DNA from: a virus | DNA: 54,510 nt | Reading direction: 5' to 3' (one strand) | Virus record (IMG/VR): IMGVR_UViG_3300036770_001615 | Coordinates: 1-54,510 of that record | Shown: piece after piece, positions 20,694 to 29,024 of the stretch | Layout: the number at the start of each line of letters is the position of its first letter | Position numbering within the stretch: the first letter of the stretch is position 1 | Position numbers and translations under genes: made by a program | The notes under the pieces: generated by a model | The model's input: only the letters and a program-made list of their open reading frames with translations | Told to the model about the DNA's origin: nothing | The model's database searches: none

Positions 20694-21478
20694 CTAAAAC
20701 ATTAGGTGTGTGCGGAGGCAGTTATTGGACTGCTGTGATTGAAGATGAAAAGATCCCAGACACTATAGGTGCCGAAGGTACACACTTTACAGAAATATTG
20801 GCTAAACGTTTGGGGTACGAATACTATACGTTAGCAAGACCTGGAATGAGTAACTATGGCATTAGATTACAAGTTGACGAAATGATAAAGAAAAGGGTTG
20901 ACTTTGTTATATTTGGTAATGCCACTGCAGGTAGAATTGAAGTTCCTTTTAAAAAATTTAATAGGGAATATGGCATACATAATATTTCTTATATCAATTA
21001 TTGTTCTCTTAGTAGAAATAATGTAGATAATTCTAAAGCCTCAATTGTCAGTGAAACATTAGTTAACCTATCATCATATCATGATCAAAAATCTGATAAT
21101 CGAAATGCCTTTATAAAACCAGAACAGGCTACGACTATCAAAAGTTATCTACTAGATTTACATGATAATGAATATAAAAAGCAATTAGATATTTGGGTTT
21201 TATCTAGTGCAATACAAGCACTTGAGGATGCTAAAATTCCCTATTTGTTTATGCCTAATGATGATTGGGTTTATCAGGATCAATATTTTAAATTAAGGGA
21301 TAATAACAAAAGGCTAGTCAATGACGTTAGAATGCGTCCTTGCTATTATGATGAAAAACATCCTTCACGGGTCCATCATACTTCGGATGAATCTCAAATG
21401 GTATTATCTAGGAAAACATATGGTTACATCATAGAAAACCGTTTGCTAGATTTTAATGACCAAAACAATTGCACTTAA
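20690..21478 (+). CDS. SGNH-hydrolase-like protein (262 aa)
   Basis: The layout follows SGNH/GDSL hydrolases: block I GVCGGSYWTA (Gly-Gly-Ser), block II-like ARPGMSNYGIRLQVDEM, block III-like VIFGNATAGRIE with Asn, and a late SRVHHTSDESQ where block V Asp/His is expected. Such enzymes cleave esters, often on polysaccharides or lipids. Two more SGNH-like genes lie at 31065 and 31796, so this fold is expanded here. Substrate unknown; blocks are diverged. Confidence 0.55.
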   Translation: MTKTLGVCGGSYWTAVIEDEKIPDTIGAEGTHFTEILAKRLGYEYYTLARPGMSNYGIRLQVDEMIKKRVDFVIFGNATAGRIEVPFKKFNREYGIHNISYINYCSLSRNNVDNSKASIVSETLVNLSSYHDQKSDNRNAFIKPEQATTIKSYLLDLHDNEYKKQLDIWVLSSAIQALEDAKIPYLFMPNDDWVYQDQYFKLRDNNKRLVNDVRMRPCYYDEKHPSRVHHTSDESQMVLSRKTYGYIIENRLLDFNDQNNCT

Positions 21479-22037
21479 AAAGGTAATGCAATATACTAAC
21501 AGTATAGATAGGAATATTATTATGCACATGAAAGATATTTGCGAAAGTTTTGAATTTAAAATTGTTGGTGGTAGTGAATATCAGTGGCAATGTTACGGGC
21601 CCGATGCCAGATATTTAGATTTTGAATCTGACTATGCGCATGGATCATGTATCTTTGATACAGTGACACAGGAAATTTTTGAGGCTCAGGTACACAGTAA
21701 AGATGAGGGTGTAAGACCTTATCGATGGTTGAATCCTGATTTTAAAGATGATTATCTTGCAGAGTGTGAGGAAAGGTCTATAGATCATACTCAAGCTTGG
21801 GATAGCGTTAAATGGACTGATTTGGAAGTTGTAGAAGATTTCCTAGAAAAGGCTAATGCTATCTTGAAAGGTGATAGTTTTGATGATCGTGTGCAAGTGC
21901 CGCTTGACTTTAATGATGAGGAAATGTTACAATTAGCATTAGAGGCACATAAGCGAGATATGACCATTAACCAGTTTGTAGAAATGGCATTGCAACAGGC
22001 TATTGATAACGCTAAGGAAAAAAATGGAACGGCTTGA
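21456..22037 (+). CDS. Phage protein with C-terminal ribbon-helix-helix-like segment
   Basis: This 193-residue protein overlaps the upstream gene by 23 bases. The last 45 residues (VPLDFNDEEMLQLALEAHKR, then MTINQFVEMALQQAI) look like the strand-helix-helix of Arc/CopG-type proteins. The first 130 residues are unassigned and rich in Trp/Tyr/Asp. It might be a regulator or a structural adaptor; DNA binding is only suggested by the fold pattern. Confidence 0.55.
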   Translation: MTKTIALKKVMQYTNSIDRNIIMHMKDICESFEFKIVGGSEYQWQCYGPDARYLDFESDYAHGSCIFDTVTQEIFEAQVHSKDEGVRPYRWLNPDFKDDYLAECEERSIDHTQAWDSVKWTDLEVVEDFLEKANAILKGDSFDDRVQVPLDFNDEEMLQLALEAHKRDMTINQFVEMALQQAIDNAKEKNGTA

Positions 22038-22353
22038 CATTTTAGCAGAGAATTATAAACCAACTGAAAATTGGACAGATAAAGAATGGAATACCTTTAC
22101 CACTTGGCTTAAGGGTATGCTACAAGTCAACGATGAGGTTAAGGTCACATTCAATAAAAAAGATGGATCGGAACGTGTTATGCGTTGCACACTAAATCCC
22201 AAACTTCTGCCAAAGGTAGAAGTAAAGGAAGGTACCGAAAAGCCTGAGCGAAAAAAGTCAGAGGCTGTAATTGCAGTTTATGATCTGGACGCACAGGGTT
22301 GGCGTAGTTTCACAATTAAATCTGTTACAAGAGTTAATTTTACAATTCAATAA
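22024..22353 (+). CDS. DUF2693-like SH3-barrel phage protein (109 aa)
   Basis: ATG 22024 follows AAGGAAAAA inside the end of the previous gene. KGMLQVNDEVKVTFNKKDG, then ERVMRCTLNPKLLPKVEV and IAVYDLDAQGWRSFTIKSV, match the small beta-barrel DUF2693 proteins of T4-like phages and plasmids. Function of the family is unknown to me; SH3-like barrels often bind nucleic acid or protein. Confidence 0.7.
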   Translation: MERLDILAENYKPTENWTDKEWNTFTTWLKGMLQVNDEVKVTFNKKDGSERVMRCTLNPKLLPKVEVKEGTEKPERKKSEAVIAVYDLDAQGWRSFTIKSVTRVNFTIQ

Positions 22354-22356
22354 ATA
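22349..22356 (+). promoter_or_regulatory. Late promoter box before a 71-aa gene
   Basis: AATAAATA overlapping the previous stop, 10 bases before ATG 22367. Confidence 0.4.
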
Positions 22357-22366
22357 CATACAGTAT

Positions 22367-22582
22367 ATGAGCAAGTTGCAACTTTATTGTAGGCCCTATG
22401 TAGTTTTCGACCCTACTAATAAGGATCATAGAAAATGGTTTTCATACTTCAATGAACGTAGAAGTTGGGGACATTGCCCGGTTCGGTTCATCATCGAAGA
22501 TGACCATGGTGATTTGATTACAATGATCCAGCGTAAGTTAATCCAATATTACGTGGATAAAGAGTTTAAGAAAAAGGCTTGA
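22367..22582 (+). CDS. Small phage protein (71 aa)
   Basis: ATG 22367 was chosen over an upstream in-frame start that lies inside the DUF2693 gene. The product (LYCRPYVVFDPTNKDHRKWF, then WGHCPVRFIIEDDHGDLITM) is basic with aromatic residues and two Cys; no motif recognised. The stop overlaps the -35 box of the next stamped promoter. Confidence 0.55.
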   Translation: MSKLQLYCRPYVVFDPTNKDHRKWFSYFNERRSWGHCPVRFIIEDDHGDLITMIQRKLIQYYVDKEFKKKA

Positions 22583-22607
22583 CAATAAATCGGTTTGGGT
22601 ATATACT
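22579..22607 (+). promoter_or_regulatory. Stamped phage promoter
   Basis: TTGACA (22579-22584), spacer ATAAATCGGTTTGGGTA, TATACT (22602-22607). Confidence 0.85.
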
Positions 22608-22616
22608 ACTCACATC

Positions 22617-22778
22617 ATGAAAAAAGAAATTCTCTCATTCAAAGTTCCGCGTCCCAAAACACGTGCCCACAAGGCTTTGTTTGACCGCGATCTTCCGTTC
22701 CAGCCCAAGGTTGTGAATCCTAAGAATCAGTATAAGCGCCGGCCCAAGCACCGTAACGGTGACTGGGAGGATGCGTAA
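22617..22778 (+). CDS. Small basic phage protein (53 aa)
   Basis: This short ORF begins ATG 22617 right after the promoter's likely start site, with almost no leader. The product is strongly basic and Pro-rich (FKVPRPKTRAHKALFDRDLP, YKRRPKHRNGDWEDA), suggesting nucleic-acid or ribosome contact, but no family is known to me. Its own promoter and a terminator-like hairpin behind it (about 22797-22818) make it a single-gene unit. Confidence 0.6.
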   Translation: MKKEILSFKVPRPKTRAHKALFDRDLPFQPKVVNPKNQYKRRPKHRNGDWEDA

Positions 22779-22795
22779 GTTATTGATTTGTTTAG

Positions 22796-22817
22796 GCTTT
22801 TTTCTTACGAAAAAGGC
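22796..22817 (+). terminator. Terminator-like hairpin overlapping the next promoter
   Basis: GGCTTTTTTC / GAAAAAGGC around TTAC, with a T-run in the stem. It ends the 53-residue gene and runs into the next stamped promoter. Confidence 0.4.
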
Positions 22818-22846
22818 TTGACAATAAATGGATTTGGGTCTATAAT
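22818..22846 (+). promoter_or_regulatory. Stamped phage promoter
   Basis: TTGACA (22818-22823), spacer ATAAATGGATTTGGGTC, TATAAT (22841-22846). The leader after it is nearly the same as that of the gene at 23962. Confidence 0.85.
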
Positions 22847-22880
22847 ACATAGTATTGAAACTGATAAACAGGACTGACAA

Positions 22881-23333
22881 ATGAATTGCAACCCTACTCT
22901 GACCGCTGACGAATTCAAGACCCTTCACAATGCCCTGTATGCTTTGGATTGCTTGAATAACGACAAGGTTACCGAGCAAGTTGAAATCATCCGTAATGCC
23001 CTTAAGGGTGCATACGATCAGGAAAACGATGCCTTTGACCAAAAGTACTCACACTACAGTAAGGTCCAAAAGGAATTGGGTCTTGATGCAATTTGGTCAA
23101 TCTATGAGGTTGACAATCTTAGTGACCGTCATACGTTTGAAAACGTGACCCGTGTGGTTTATAAGGATCATTTTGGTGACAGCCCAGTATCGTGCGAAAT
23201 CAACGGTTCTACTTGGGCGGCACTGTTTGTTGCGGCTAATGCTTGCATCCGTGACAGCGGTGATGGTCATCATGTGTTTATTGAGAATTTTAGACAATTT
23301 GGTGACACCCTCATTTTGACTACCGGATCCTAA
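22881..23333 (+). CDS. Phage protein of unknown function (150 aa)
   Basis: ATG 22881 is preceded by CAGGA. The protein is acidic and helical at the N-terminus (ADEFKTLHNALYALDCLNND, VEIIRNALKGAYDQENDAF), with a beta-rich end. No motif recognised. It stands alone behind a stamped promoter; the next promoter starts three bases after its stop, so it is an independent early-type unit. Confidence 0.6.
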   Translation: MNCNPTLTADEFKTLHNALYALDCLNNDKVTEQVEIIRNALKGAYDQENDAFDQKYSHYSKVQKELGLDAIWSIYEVDNLSDRHTFENVTRVVYKDHFGDSPVSCEINGSTWAALFVAANACIRDSGDGHHVFIENFRQFGDTLILTTGS

Positions 23334-23336
23334 GGC

Positions 23337-23365
23337 TTGACAATAAATCGGTTTGGGACTATAAT
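23337..23365 (+). promoter_or_regulatory. Stamped phage promoter
   Basis: TTGACA (23337-23342), spacer ATAAATCGGTTTGGGAC, TATAAT (23360-23365). Promoter plus leader (AGCATTATTGACAGTTGATT) nearly equals the minus-strand unit at 49493. Confidence 0.85.
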
Positions 23366-23398
23366 AGCATTATTGACAGTTGATTGACGGAGAACGAA

Positions 23399-23689
23399 AT
23401 GGCTACGATTCAGGAAATTAATTCAGAAATCATGTTTGGTGACTTTACCAATGACCAACTCAATGCGATTATCTCGGCGGTTAAGTTTCGCCGTAGTCAG
23501 TTGACCAAACAAAATGTCCGTTCACTGCGTCTCGGTGAGCAGGTCAAGTTTGTCAATAGCCGCACCGGCGGTGTCGTGATTGGTAATGTGGAAAAGATCA
23601 ACCGCAAGTTTGTGATCGTCCGTGAGGACCGCGGCAGTTATCTGCCCCGTTCATGGCGTGTTCCGGCTGTGATGTTGGAGGCAGTTTAA
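23399..23689 (+). CDS. Small beta-barrel-like phage protein (96 aa)
   Basis: ATG 23399 follows CGGAGAACGAA. The N-terminal half is helical (INSEIMFGDFTNDQLNAI); the C-terminal half LRLGEQVKFVNSRTGGVVIG and VEKINRKFVIVREDRGSYL looks like a KOW/SH3-type barrel as in transcription and ribosomal proteins. Function unknown. Its stop overlaps the start of the next gene (TAATG). Confidence 0.62.
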   Translation: MATIQEINSEIMFGDFTNDQLNAIISAVKFRRSQLTKQNVRSLRLGEQVKFVNSRTGGVVIGNVEKINRKFVIVREDRGSYLPRSWRVPAVMLEAV

Positions 23690-23859
23690 TGTCTAAAATG
23701 AGCGACCTTAGTGTTCAAATCCAAGACTATCTGACCGAGGGTGTACACCCAACTAAGATCGCTAAGATATTGAATATTCCGTTGGCCTGGGTCTATGACA
23801 CCCTAGAGGCTATGGAAGAATCGGATGAGCCGGATTTGACTTACGGCGAGGAACTGTAA
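23689..23859 (+). CDS. Small helix-turn-helix-like protein (56 aa)
   Basis: ATG 23689 overlaps the preceding stop. VQIQDYLTEGVHPTKIAKIL then NIPLAWVYDTLEAMEESDEP has the helix-turn-helix spacing seen in small DNA-binding domains. It could regulate the phage's stamped promoters, but that is inference. A TTGCAAC/GTTGCAA hairpin with an A-rich loop follows. Confidence 0.55.
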   Translation: MSKMSDLSVQIQDYLTEGVHPTKIAKILNIPLAWVYDTLEAMEESDEPDLTYGEEL

Positions 23860-23872
23860 GTTGTTGATTTGC

Positions 23873-23896
23873 AACGGTAAAAAAGTTGCAAAAAAG
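23873..23896 (+). terminator. Terminator-like hairpin before the next promoter
   Basis: TTGCAAC (23873-23879) pairs with GTTGCAA (23886-23892-region); the tract after it is A-rich on the plus strand, so it may be only a spacer hairpin. Confidence 0.35.
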
Positions 23897-23898
23897 GC

Positions 23899-23927
23899 TT
23901 GACAAATAATCGGTTTGGCTGTATAAT
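23899..23927 (+). promoter_or_regulatory. Stamped phage promoter
   Basis: TTGACA (23899-23904), spacer AATAATCGGTTTGGCTG, TATAAT (23922-23927). Confidence 0.85.
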
Positions 23928-23961
23928 ACATAGTATTGAAACTGAGAAAACGGAGTAACAA

Positions 23962-24378
23962 ATGGCTTACATGAATCAGGAACGCAAAGCAAAGATCGCT
24001 CAAGCACTCAAGCCCGTACTCGCTAAATATGGCGTCAAGGGTAGTCTGCGTGTCCGTAATCACATGGCTATCAGCCTGACCCTCAAGAGCGGTCCTATCG
24101 ACTTCATCGCCAACTGTAATGAGGTCTGCGGTCGTGATCACTATCAAGTGTCCCGCGGCTTTCGCCCGATCAAGGAAAGTTACACCGATGTAAACCCCTA
24201 CTGGTTCCAGGATCACTTTGACGGTGTCGCTAAGGAGTTCTTGACCGAGGCTTTCAAGGCCCTAAAGAGTGCCGACTACTACGACAATTCGGATGCGATG
24301 ACCGATTATTTCGACACTGCATATTACTACGACCTAAGCATTGGTCGTTGGGATAAGCCTTACACGGTGACTGCTTAA
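23962..24378 (+). CDS. Conserved phage/plasmid protein of unknown function (138 aa)
   Basis: ATG 23962 follows CGGAGTAAC. The start MAYMNQERKAKIAQALKPVL and the segment GSLRVRNHMAISLTLKSGPI match a family I recall as widespread in phages and plasmids of Proteobacteria, without known function. The end is rich in Tyr/Asp (YYDNSDAMTDYFDTAYYYDL). Single gene behind a stamped promoter. Confidence 0.65.
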   Translation: MAYMNQERKAKIAQALKPVLAKYGVKGSLRVRNHMAISLTLKSGPIDFIANCNEVCGRDHYQVSRGFRPIKESYTDVNPYWFQDHFDGVAKEFLTEAFKALKSADYYDNSDAMTDYFDTAYYYDLSIGRWDKPYTVTA

Positions 24379-24380
24379 TC

Positions 24381-24488
24381 ATGCTTGACAGAATTAAGGA
24401 AATCTTGTATACTTATATTTGGTGGCTAGAGTCTGCTTTTTGGTTGGCTGTGGTTATCATGTGTGTTGTGTTTCTTTGGAGAGCATAA
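24381..24488 (+). CDS. Possible 35-residue membrane peptide overlapping a promoter
   Basis: An ORF of 35 codons, MLDRIKEILYTYIWWLESAF and then a hydrophobic helix (WLAVVIMCVVFLW). Its stop overlaps the next ATG (TAATG). However, it has no ribosome site and its first codons are the -35 and -10 of a good promoter, so only a shorter internal start could be expressed from that promoter. Confidence 0.3.
   Translation: MLDRIKEILYTYIWWLESAFWLAVVIMCVVFLWRA
24385..24413 (+). promoter_or_regulatory. sigma70-type promoter
   Basis: TTGACA (24385-24390), 17-bp spacer, TATACT (24408-24413), upstream of the genes at 24488 and 24659. Confidence 0.75.
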
Positions 24489-24643
24489 TGAATCAGTATT
24501 GGGTAATGGTAAAATATAAAGATGAGCCGGGAGCAGGTTTTGGCCGTGTAGTTCTAAACGCTGATAATCCGTTTCAGGCAATTCAAATGGCAAAGGCGAT
24601 GTACGGGCGTCTGCTCATTTCTGAATCCGCTAACCCCGTATAA
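24488..24643 (+). CDS. Small phage protein (51 aa)
   Basis: ATG 24488 follows TGGAGAGCATA; a GTG 69 bases upstream in frame lies too close to the promoter and gives an unlikely Cys-rich N-terminus. The product MNQYWVMVKYKDEPGAGFGR, then DNPFQAIQMAKAMYG, looks like a small ferredoxin-like alpha/beta fold. Function unknown. Confidence 0.6.
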   Translation: MNQYWVMVKYKDEPGAGFGRVVLNADNPFQAIQMAKAMYGRLLISESANPV

Positions 24644-24658
24644 TTAAGAGGAAATAAA

Positions 24659-24928
24659 ATGTCTAAGGCAAAATATCAACGTAAGTTGGAAACTGCAATT
24701 GTAGAAAATGGTCTGCTATTGATTCAATCTAAATTGGATACAGGCGTCACCAAAACTGTAACCCGTCCGTTCATTGGTAAGTTCCTTGAACCGGCATCTA
24801 ACCGCGATGGTGTTGGACATGATGTGTCTACCATTATCAAGGATGCGATTGCAGGGCATCAGGGTATGAAGTTTGTCCAAAGCAAAGATGGCCGTAAGGA
24901 AGTGTCCGTAGAAGTTACGGGACTGTAA
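24659..24928 (+). CDS. Phage protein of unknown function (89 aa)
   Basis: ATG 24659 follows AAGAGGAAATAAA. Mixed alpha/beta product (AIVENGLLLIQSKLDTGVTK, GHDVSTIIKDAIAGHQGMKF) with no recognised motif. It is co-transcribed with the 51-residue gene. A new promoter begins 17 bases after its stop. Confidence 0.55.
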   Translation: MSKAKYQRKLETAIVENGLLLIQSKLDTGVTKTVTRPFIGKFLEPASNRDGVGHDVSTIIKDAIAGHQGMKFVQSKDGRKEVSVEVTGL

Positions 24929-24945
24929 TTCGGGCAAAATAATGG

Positions 24946-24974
24946 TTGACACAAACCGCGACATGTGTTATCAT
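24946..24974 (+). promoter_or_regulatory. sigma70-type promoter
   Basis: TTGACA (24946-24951), 17-bp spacer, TATCAT (24969-24974). Confidence 0.7.
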
Positions 24975-25021
24975 TATATCTGTGCAATGTCGCACTTTGT
25001 TAATTAAATGAGGTAATGTAT

Positions 25022-25396
25022 ATGTCTAATCAGACTTTTAAGGTTGTTGGTATCACTGTTCACAATGGCAACGCTAAGGTGCGTTTTACTGATGACATGG
25101 TCCGTCGTGTCAAGCAGTTCACTAAGGGTGGAGCCACTCGTTGTGAGTTCATTGAGTTGCCTAGTGAGATGACTAAGATCGAGGCACTTAAGTATATGCT
25201 TACTCGCCCTGAGTATGCTAATGCAAGTGATCAGGCAACTATCAATGATAGTCTTGCTGATCGTGAGAAGGAAGCCCGTAAGGGTGAAGTTAAGGTCAAG
25301 GCTACTAAGGCCAAGCCTAGCATCGATGCTATCAAGAGCCGTGCTAAGAAGTCAGAAGTGTCCGCGGAGGACGTACTGAAGGCAGTTGCTGAGTAA
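25022..25396 (+). CDS. Phage protein with Lys/Ala-rich tail (124 aa)
   Basis: ATG 25022 was preferred to 25016 because GAGG (25010-25013) is then eight bases away. The first 60 residues are beta-rich (TFKVVGITVHNGNAKVRFTD); the rest is a charged, probably flexible helix (ADREKEARKGEVKVKATKAK). No motif recognised. Last gene of the plus-strand early block, followed by a strong terminator. Confidence 0.6.
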   Translation: MSNQTFKVVGITVHNGNAKVRFTDDMVRRVKQFTKGGATRCEFIELPSEMTKIEALKYMLTRPEYANASDQATINDSLADREKEARKGEVKVKATKAKPSIDAIKSRAKKSEVSAEDVLKAVAE

Positions 25397-25416
25397 TTCG
25401 GTCAAGTGTCCAAAAA

Positions 25417-25445
25417 GATAGGCCCCGCAAGGGGCCTATCCTTTT
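25417..25445 (+). terminator. Bidirectional rho-independent terminator
   Basis: Perfect hairpin GATAGGCCCC-GCAA-GGGGCCTATC (25417-25440) followed by CTTTT and preceded by CAAAAA, so it can stop transcripts from both strands at this convergent point. Confidence 0.92.
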
Positions 25446-25453
25446 GTGTTTAA

Positions 25454-27562
25454 TTATGCTACAGGTGCTTTGATCACAATAAACTTAATGACCGGGGCCT
25501 CAGAACTTGTAGTAGATGAATCAAGATTCCTGATAACAAAAGCAACTTGTGTATCAGTTATTGTATAAGCCAAGGGCAAGTATGTGCCAAAACTTCCACC
25601 GCGTGTAGTACACACAATTATATCGTCAGCACTAACCTTGTTGTTTGTCATAGTAAAAGTGTCAACCTGCCCGGCAGTCATTGTTGCTGAAACTAGTGTT
25701 ATTTCTCCGGACAATGCATTTAATGTTACTCCTGTACCTCTTGATGTAGTTTGAGTGACATTTGCACCTGCACTATATCCAATCTTATCTGCCGCTGTAA
25801 CAGCACCCGTTGCAACATTGCCTGTAGTACTGATTGTGTTGCTACCGAAACTACCTAGTAATGTGACAACATTACTATCACCGTAAGTGCTAGATGGTGC
25901 TGCCGCAAATGCGCCGTTACCGTATAATACATTGCTTGAACTACCGTCTAGATTGATACTTGCAATGTTTCCTAATCCGGGAACAGTACCAAATGCACCG
26001 TTGCCTAGTAGAACATTAGAGGCATTACCGTCTAGGTTGATAGTAGCGATGTTGCCCACAGTCGGTACTGTTGGAATAGCAACAAATGTACCATTACCAG
26101 TTAATAAATTACTTACGTTGCCGTCAAGGTTTACTGATGCGATGTTACCTAGTGACGGTGTACCCGTGATGTTAGCATATGGTACATTTGATAAACCGTA
26201 ACCATCACCGGTAATTACACCAGTAGTTGTGATTGTATTAGAACCAAATGCTCCTAAAAGAGAAGTAACATTACTATCTCCATATGAACTATTAGCATCA
26301 GCACCAAATGTACCATCACCTCTAAGTACATTACTTGCGTTACCGTCTAGATTTACAGAAACAATGTTACCAAATGCAGACGAACCATTTAGAAACTTGA
26401 TTGCTACTGCATTGCCTGGAAGCATTAGGTTACCGTCATCATAGAAACGCCAAGTTGCGCTATTTGCAGTAACAACAAGATTGCCTGCAGGGTTTTGAAT
26501 CGTACCGTTTCCGATAAGTTGTAGGGCTGATGATGAACCTAGTTCAATCACTCCACCGTCTACACCATTAGTGAATGTGAAATTGCCGGTTGCAGCGAAT
26601 GCTCCACCGGAGTTGAATTGAACTTCGGCAGTATTGCCAGCAGGCGTGCTACCATCCACTGCCCAAGTACCATCGCCTCTAAGTACATTACTTGAATTGC
26701 CATCTAAGTTGATAGATGCAATATTACCAACTGCTAAATTACTAATGTTACTACCATCACCATACAAGAAGGCAGCGTCTACAATGTTTGCAGTTACATC
26801 ATGTGTAAAGTTTGCATAATCACCTGTTATGTTGCCTGTGTATGTTGGAAGATAGGCTGCAACATTGCTGTTTCCATAATCTGTAACGTCTGCACTCCAA
26901 CTACCGTCGCCATGCAATACGTTACTTGCATTACCGTCATAGTTTGTACCTACAATGTTGCCTAAATTGGTAGCACTAATATTACCTACGCTAACGTTTC
27001 CAGTAGTAGTGATAGTGTTAGATCCAAATGATCCTAATAATGATACTACGTTGCTGTCACCATAACTACTGTTAGCATCTGCTCCCCATGTACCGTCACC
27101 TCTTAGTACACTACTAGAGTTGCCGTTTAGATTAATACTAGAAATGTTACCTAAGTTAGCAACGCTAGCATTAATAGTTACCACACCTGATCCATCACCA
27201 TTTGTTGAAGTGATTGAAACATTGTTACCTGCAATAATTTGAGTTACACCAGCAGCCGGAGCAGTATATGTATATTGATTAACAGTCTCATTGACTGCTG
27301 TAACTGCAATGCCACCTGTAGTTTGATATACAGTGACTACATCACCCGAACTATTTGAAGGAGAAGATGTAACTGTTAATGTACTGTTTTCTCCTACAGT
27401 TGATGTAGTGGCAGTTGCTTGATTGAATAATGTTTCAGAATTGGTTACTACAACAGGAGCACTACTCCCTGATGCTTGTTCTTGTGCTACTGCTCTAGCA
27501 AGTTGTCTTGCTACTGTAGGATCTGCTACAGATACAAGTTGCGGGGTTGAACGTGTTGCCAT
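25454..27562 (-). CDS. Repetitive tail-fibre-like structural protein (702 aa)
   Basis: The protein is built from Asn/Gly/Ser-rich repeats. A unit beginning GNIxSxNLDGNxSNVLxGDG occurs seven times, and YGDSNVVxLLGSFGSNTITT recurs three times beside it. No signal peptide or enzyme motif. Such low-complexity beta-repeat proteins form trimeric fibres or the collar/tail spikes of large phages and recognise hosts; this role is by analogy. It is the last gene before the terminator in a run of three similar proteins. The repeats make copy-number change by recombination likely. Confidence 0.7.
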   Translation of the reverse strand: MATRSTPQLVSVADPTVARQLARAVAQEQASGSSAPVVVTNSETLFNQATATTSTVGENSTLTVTSSPSNSSGDVVTVYQTTGGIAVTAVNETVNQYTYTAPAAGVTQIIAGNNVSITSTNGDGSGVVTINASVANLGNISSINLNGNSSSVLRGDGTWGADANSSYGDSNVVSLLGSFGSNTITTTGNVSVGNISATNLGNIVGTNYDGNASNVLHGDGSWSADVTDYGNSNVAAYLPTYTGNITGDYANFTHDVTANIVDAAFLYGDGSNISNLAVGNIASINLDGNSSNVLRGDGTWAVDGSTPAGNTAEVQFNSGGAFAATGNFTFTNGVDGGVIELGSSSALQLIGNGTIQNPAGNLVVTANSATWRFYDDGNLMLPGNAVAIKFLNGSSAFGNIVSVNLDGNASNVLRGDGTFGADANSSYGDSNVTSLLGAFGSNTITTTGVITGDGYGLSNVPYANITGTPSLGNIASVNLDGNVSNLLTGNGTFVAIPTVPTVGNIATINLDGNASNVLLGNGAFGTVPGLGNIASINLDGSSSNVLYGNGAFAAAPSSTYGDSNVVTLLGSFGSNTISTTGNVATGAVTAADKIGYSAGANVTQTTSRGTGVTLNALSGEITLVSATMTAGQVDTFTMTNNKVSADDIIVCTTRGGSFGTYLPLAYTITDTQVAFVIRNLDSSTTSSEAPVIKFIVIKAPVA

Positions 27563-27591
27563 TTTATTATTTCCTTATTATTATTTTTATA

Positions 27592-29010
27592 TTAACCTAT
27601 AAACCATCCAGTTCCATCACTGAACACTGGCATAGAGTTTGCGGCGCCACCTACTGCAGGTGCACCAAATGTTGCTGAATCAGCATCAGTAACAAATGCT
27701 CTTGCACCTGCACCTACTGTTGCAGCTAAGGGCAATGCACTCACTGTTACTGGAGTAGTTTTAACAATAGTTGCAACTACGGCTGCATTTGCTCTTGCCA
27801 ATTCAAATGCGTTGTTTGCATCTGACATCCTAGCGAATTCTGCATTAGCAGTAAATCCACCTGTACCAAAAATAATATCTTTGGTAGTTCCATTATCACC
27901 GGTTGCAAATACTAGATTACCACCTGTCGTGTTAGCATATGTTTGAACGAAAACATATCCATCTCCTGCTCCAGTTAGTGAATAATTTGCGTCACTGAAA
28001 TTGTCACCATTGAAGCCAAAGTCTGTATATCCCTCATCATTGGTACCGTTAGCACCTTGTGCGATCCAATCAACTGAACCATCACCGTTCTCATTGAACA
28101 TTACTGCTTGTACATAAGTGTTACTATTGCCACCTACAATGATTGTCGGATCAGTTAGATAAGTTGCTGACTCTGCATTTGGACCAATGAATAAGGTTGT
28201 ACCTGATAATACTACATTACTAGGTGCTCTAAAAATACCACTAGTGTCAAATGTAAAATGTGAATTAGCGTTACTAGTATCCGTAGATATGATTACATTA
28301 CTTTCGCTATGAATTTCAAATTCATTGCTTGGATTAGGTTCAATGGCCCATTGATAAGGGCCTGGCCAATACAATGCACCACCTGCACCAAATACCCAAG
28401 TTGCATTTATGTTGCCGGCATCAGCAACGACACTAACATTAGACACGCTACTTATTGTATTAGTTCTTAAGTTTCCTACAAAGTAATCACTAGTAGGTAC
28501 AGAAACGTTTCCTCCTGCGCCAATGTAACCAGTGTTAACTGGCCCTAAGGTTGTTGTACCAGATACGTTTAAATCATTTGTTACAGAGATATTGTTTGCA
28601 CCTACGTTACCAGCATAAGTGGGAAGATAGTTAGCAACATTAGCATTGCTAAATGTTCCTGTAATATTAGATAAGAATCCACCATCACCACTGAAGAAAT
28701 TTGCAACTACTAAGTTACCTAAGTTAGCATTTGCACCTGTTATATTTCCCGATACATCTAAACTTGTTAGTGTACCTACACTTGTTATATTTGGTTGAGC
28801 GGCATTACTTACAGTAGCAGACAACACTGCTTGAGCCGCAGCAGGGAAATAACTTCCACCTGCACCGTTAAGAATTAGATTACCTACAATTTGTAGATTA
28901 GCCTTTTGAGTCTCTGGTGTACCAGACATGTTTACGACTGGTACTAATGAAGTGTACGCAATGTTAGCACCTATATTTGTCAGAGCCGTAATTTTTATAC
29001 TTTGTGTCAT
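27592..29010 (-). CDS. Tail-fibre-like structural protein (472 aa)
   Basis: The N-terminus MTQSIKITALTNIGANIAYT may be the virion-anchoring part. The body contains segments such as DVSGNITGANANLGNLVVAN and NIVISTD-like motifs shared in style with the neighbouring proteins, then a distinct C-terminal domain. Asn/Gly/Ser/Thr-rich beta structure fits a fibre or baseplate decoration protein. No enzyme motif. Co-oriented with the proteins on both sides and probably co-expressed late. Confidence 0.62.
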   Translation of the reverse strand: MTQSIKITALTNIGANIAYTSLVPVVNMSGTPETQKANLQIVGNLILNGAGGSYFPAAAQAVLSATVSNAAQPNITSVGTLTSLDVSGNITGANANLGNLVVANFFSGDGGFLSNITGTFSNANVANYLPTYAGNVGANNISVTNDLNVSGTTTLGPVNTGYIGAGGNVSVPTSDYFVGNLRTNTISSVSNVSVVADAGNINATWVFGAGGALYWPGPYQWAIEPNPSNEFEIHSESNVIISTDTSNANSHFTFDTSGIFRAPSNVVLSGTTLFIGPNAESATYLTDPTIIVGGNSNTYVQAVMFNENGDGSVDWIAQGANGTNDEGYTDFGFNGDNFSDANYSLTGAGDGYVFVQTYANTTGGNLVFATGDNGTTKDIIFGTGGFTANAEFARMSDANNAFELARANAAVVATIVKTTPVTVSALPLAATVGAGARAFVTDADSATFGAPAVGGAANSMPVFSDGTGWFIG

Positions 29011-29024
29011 CTTTGTTTCCCTTG

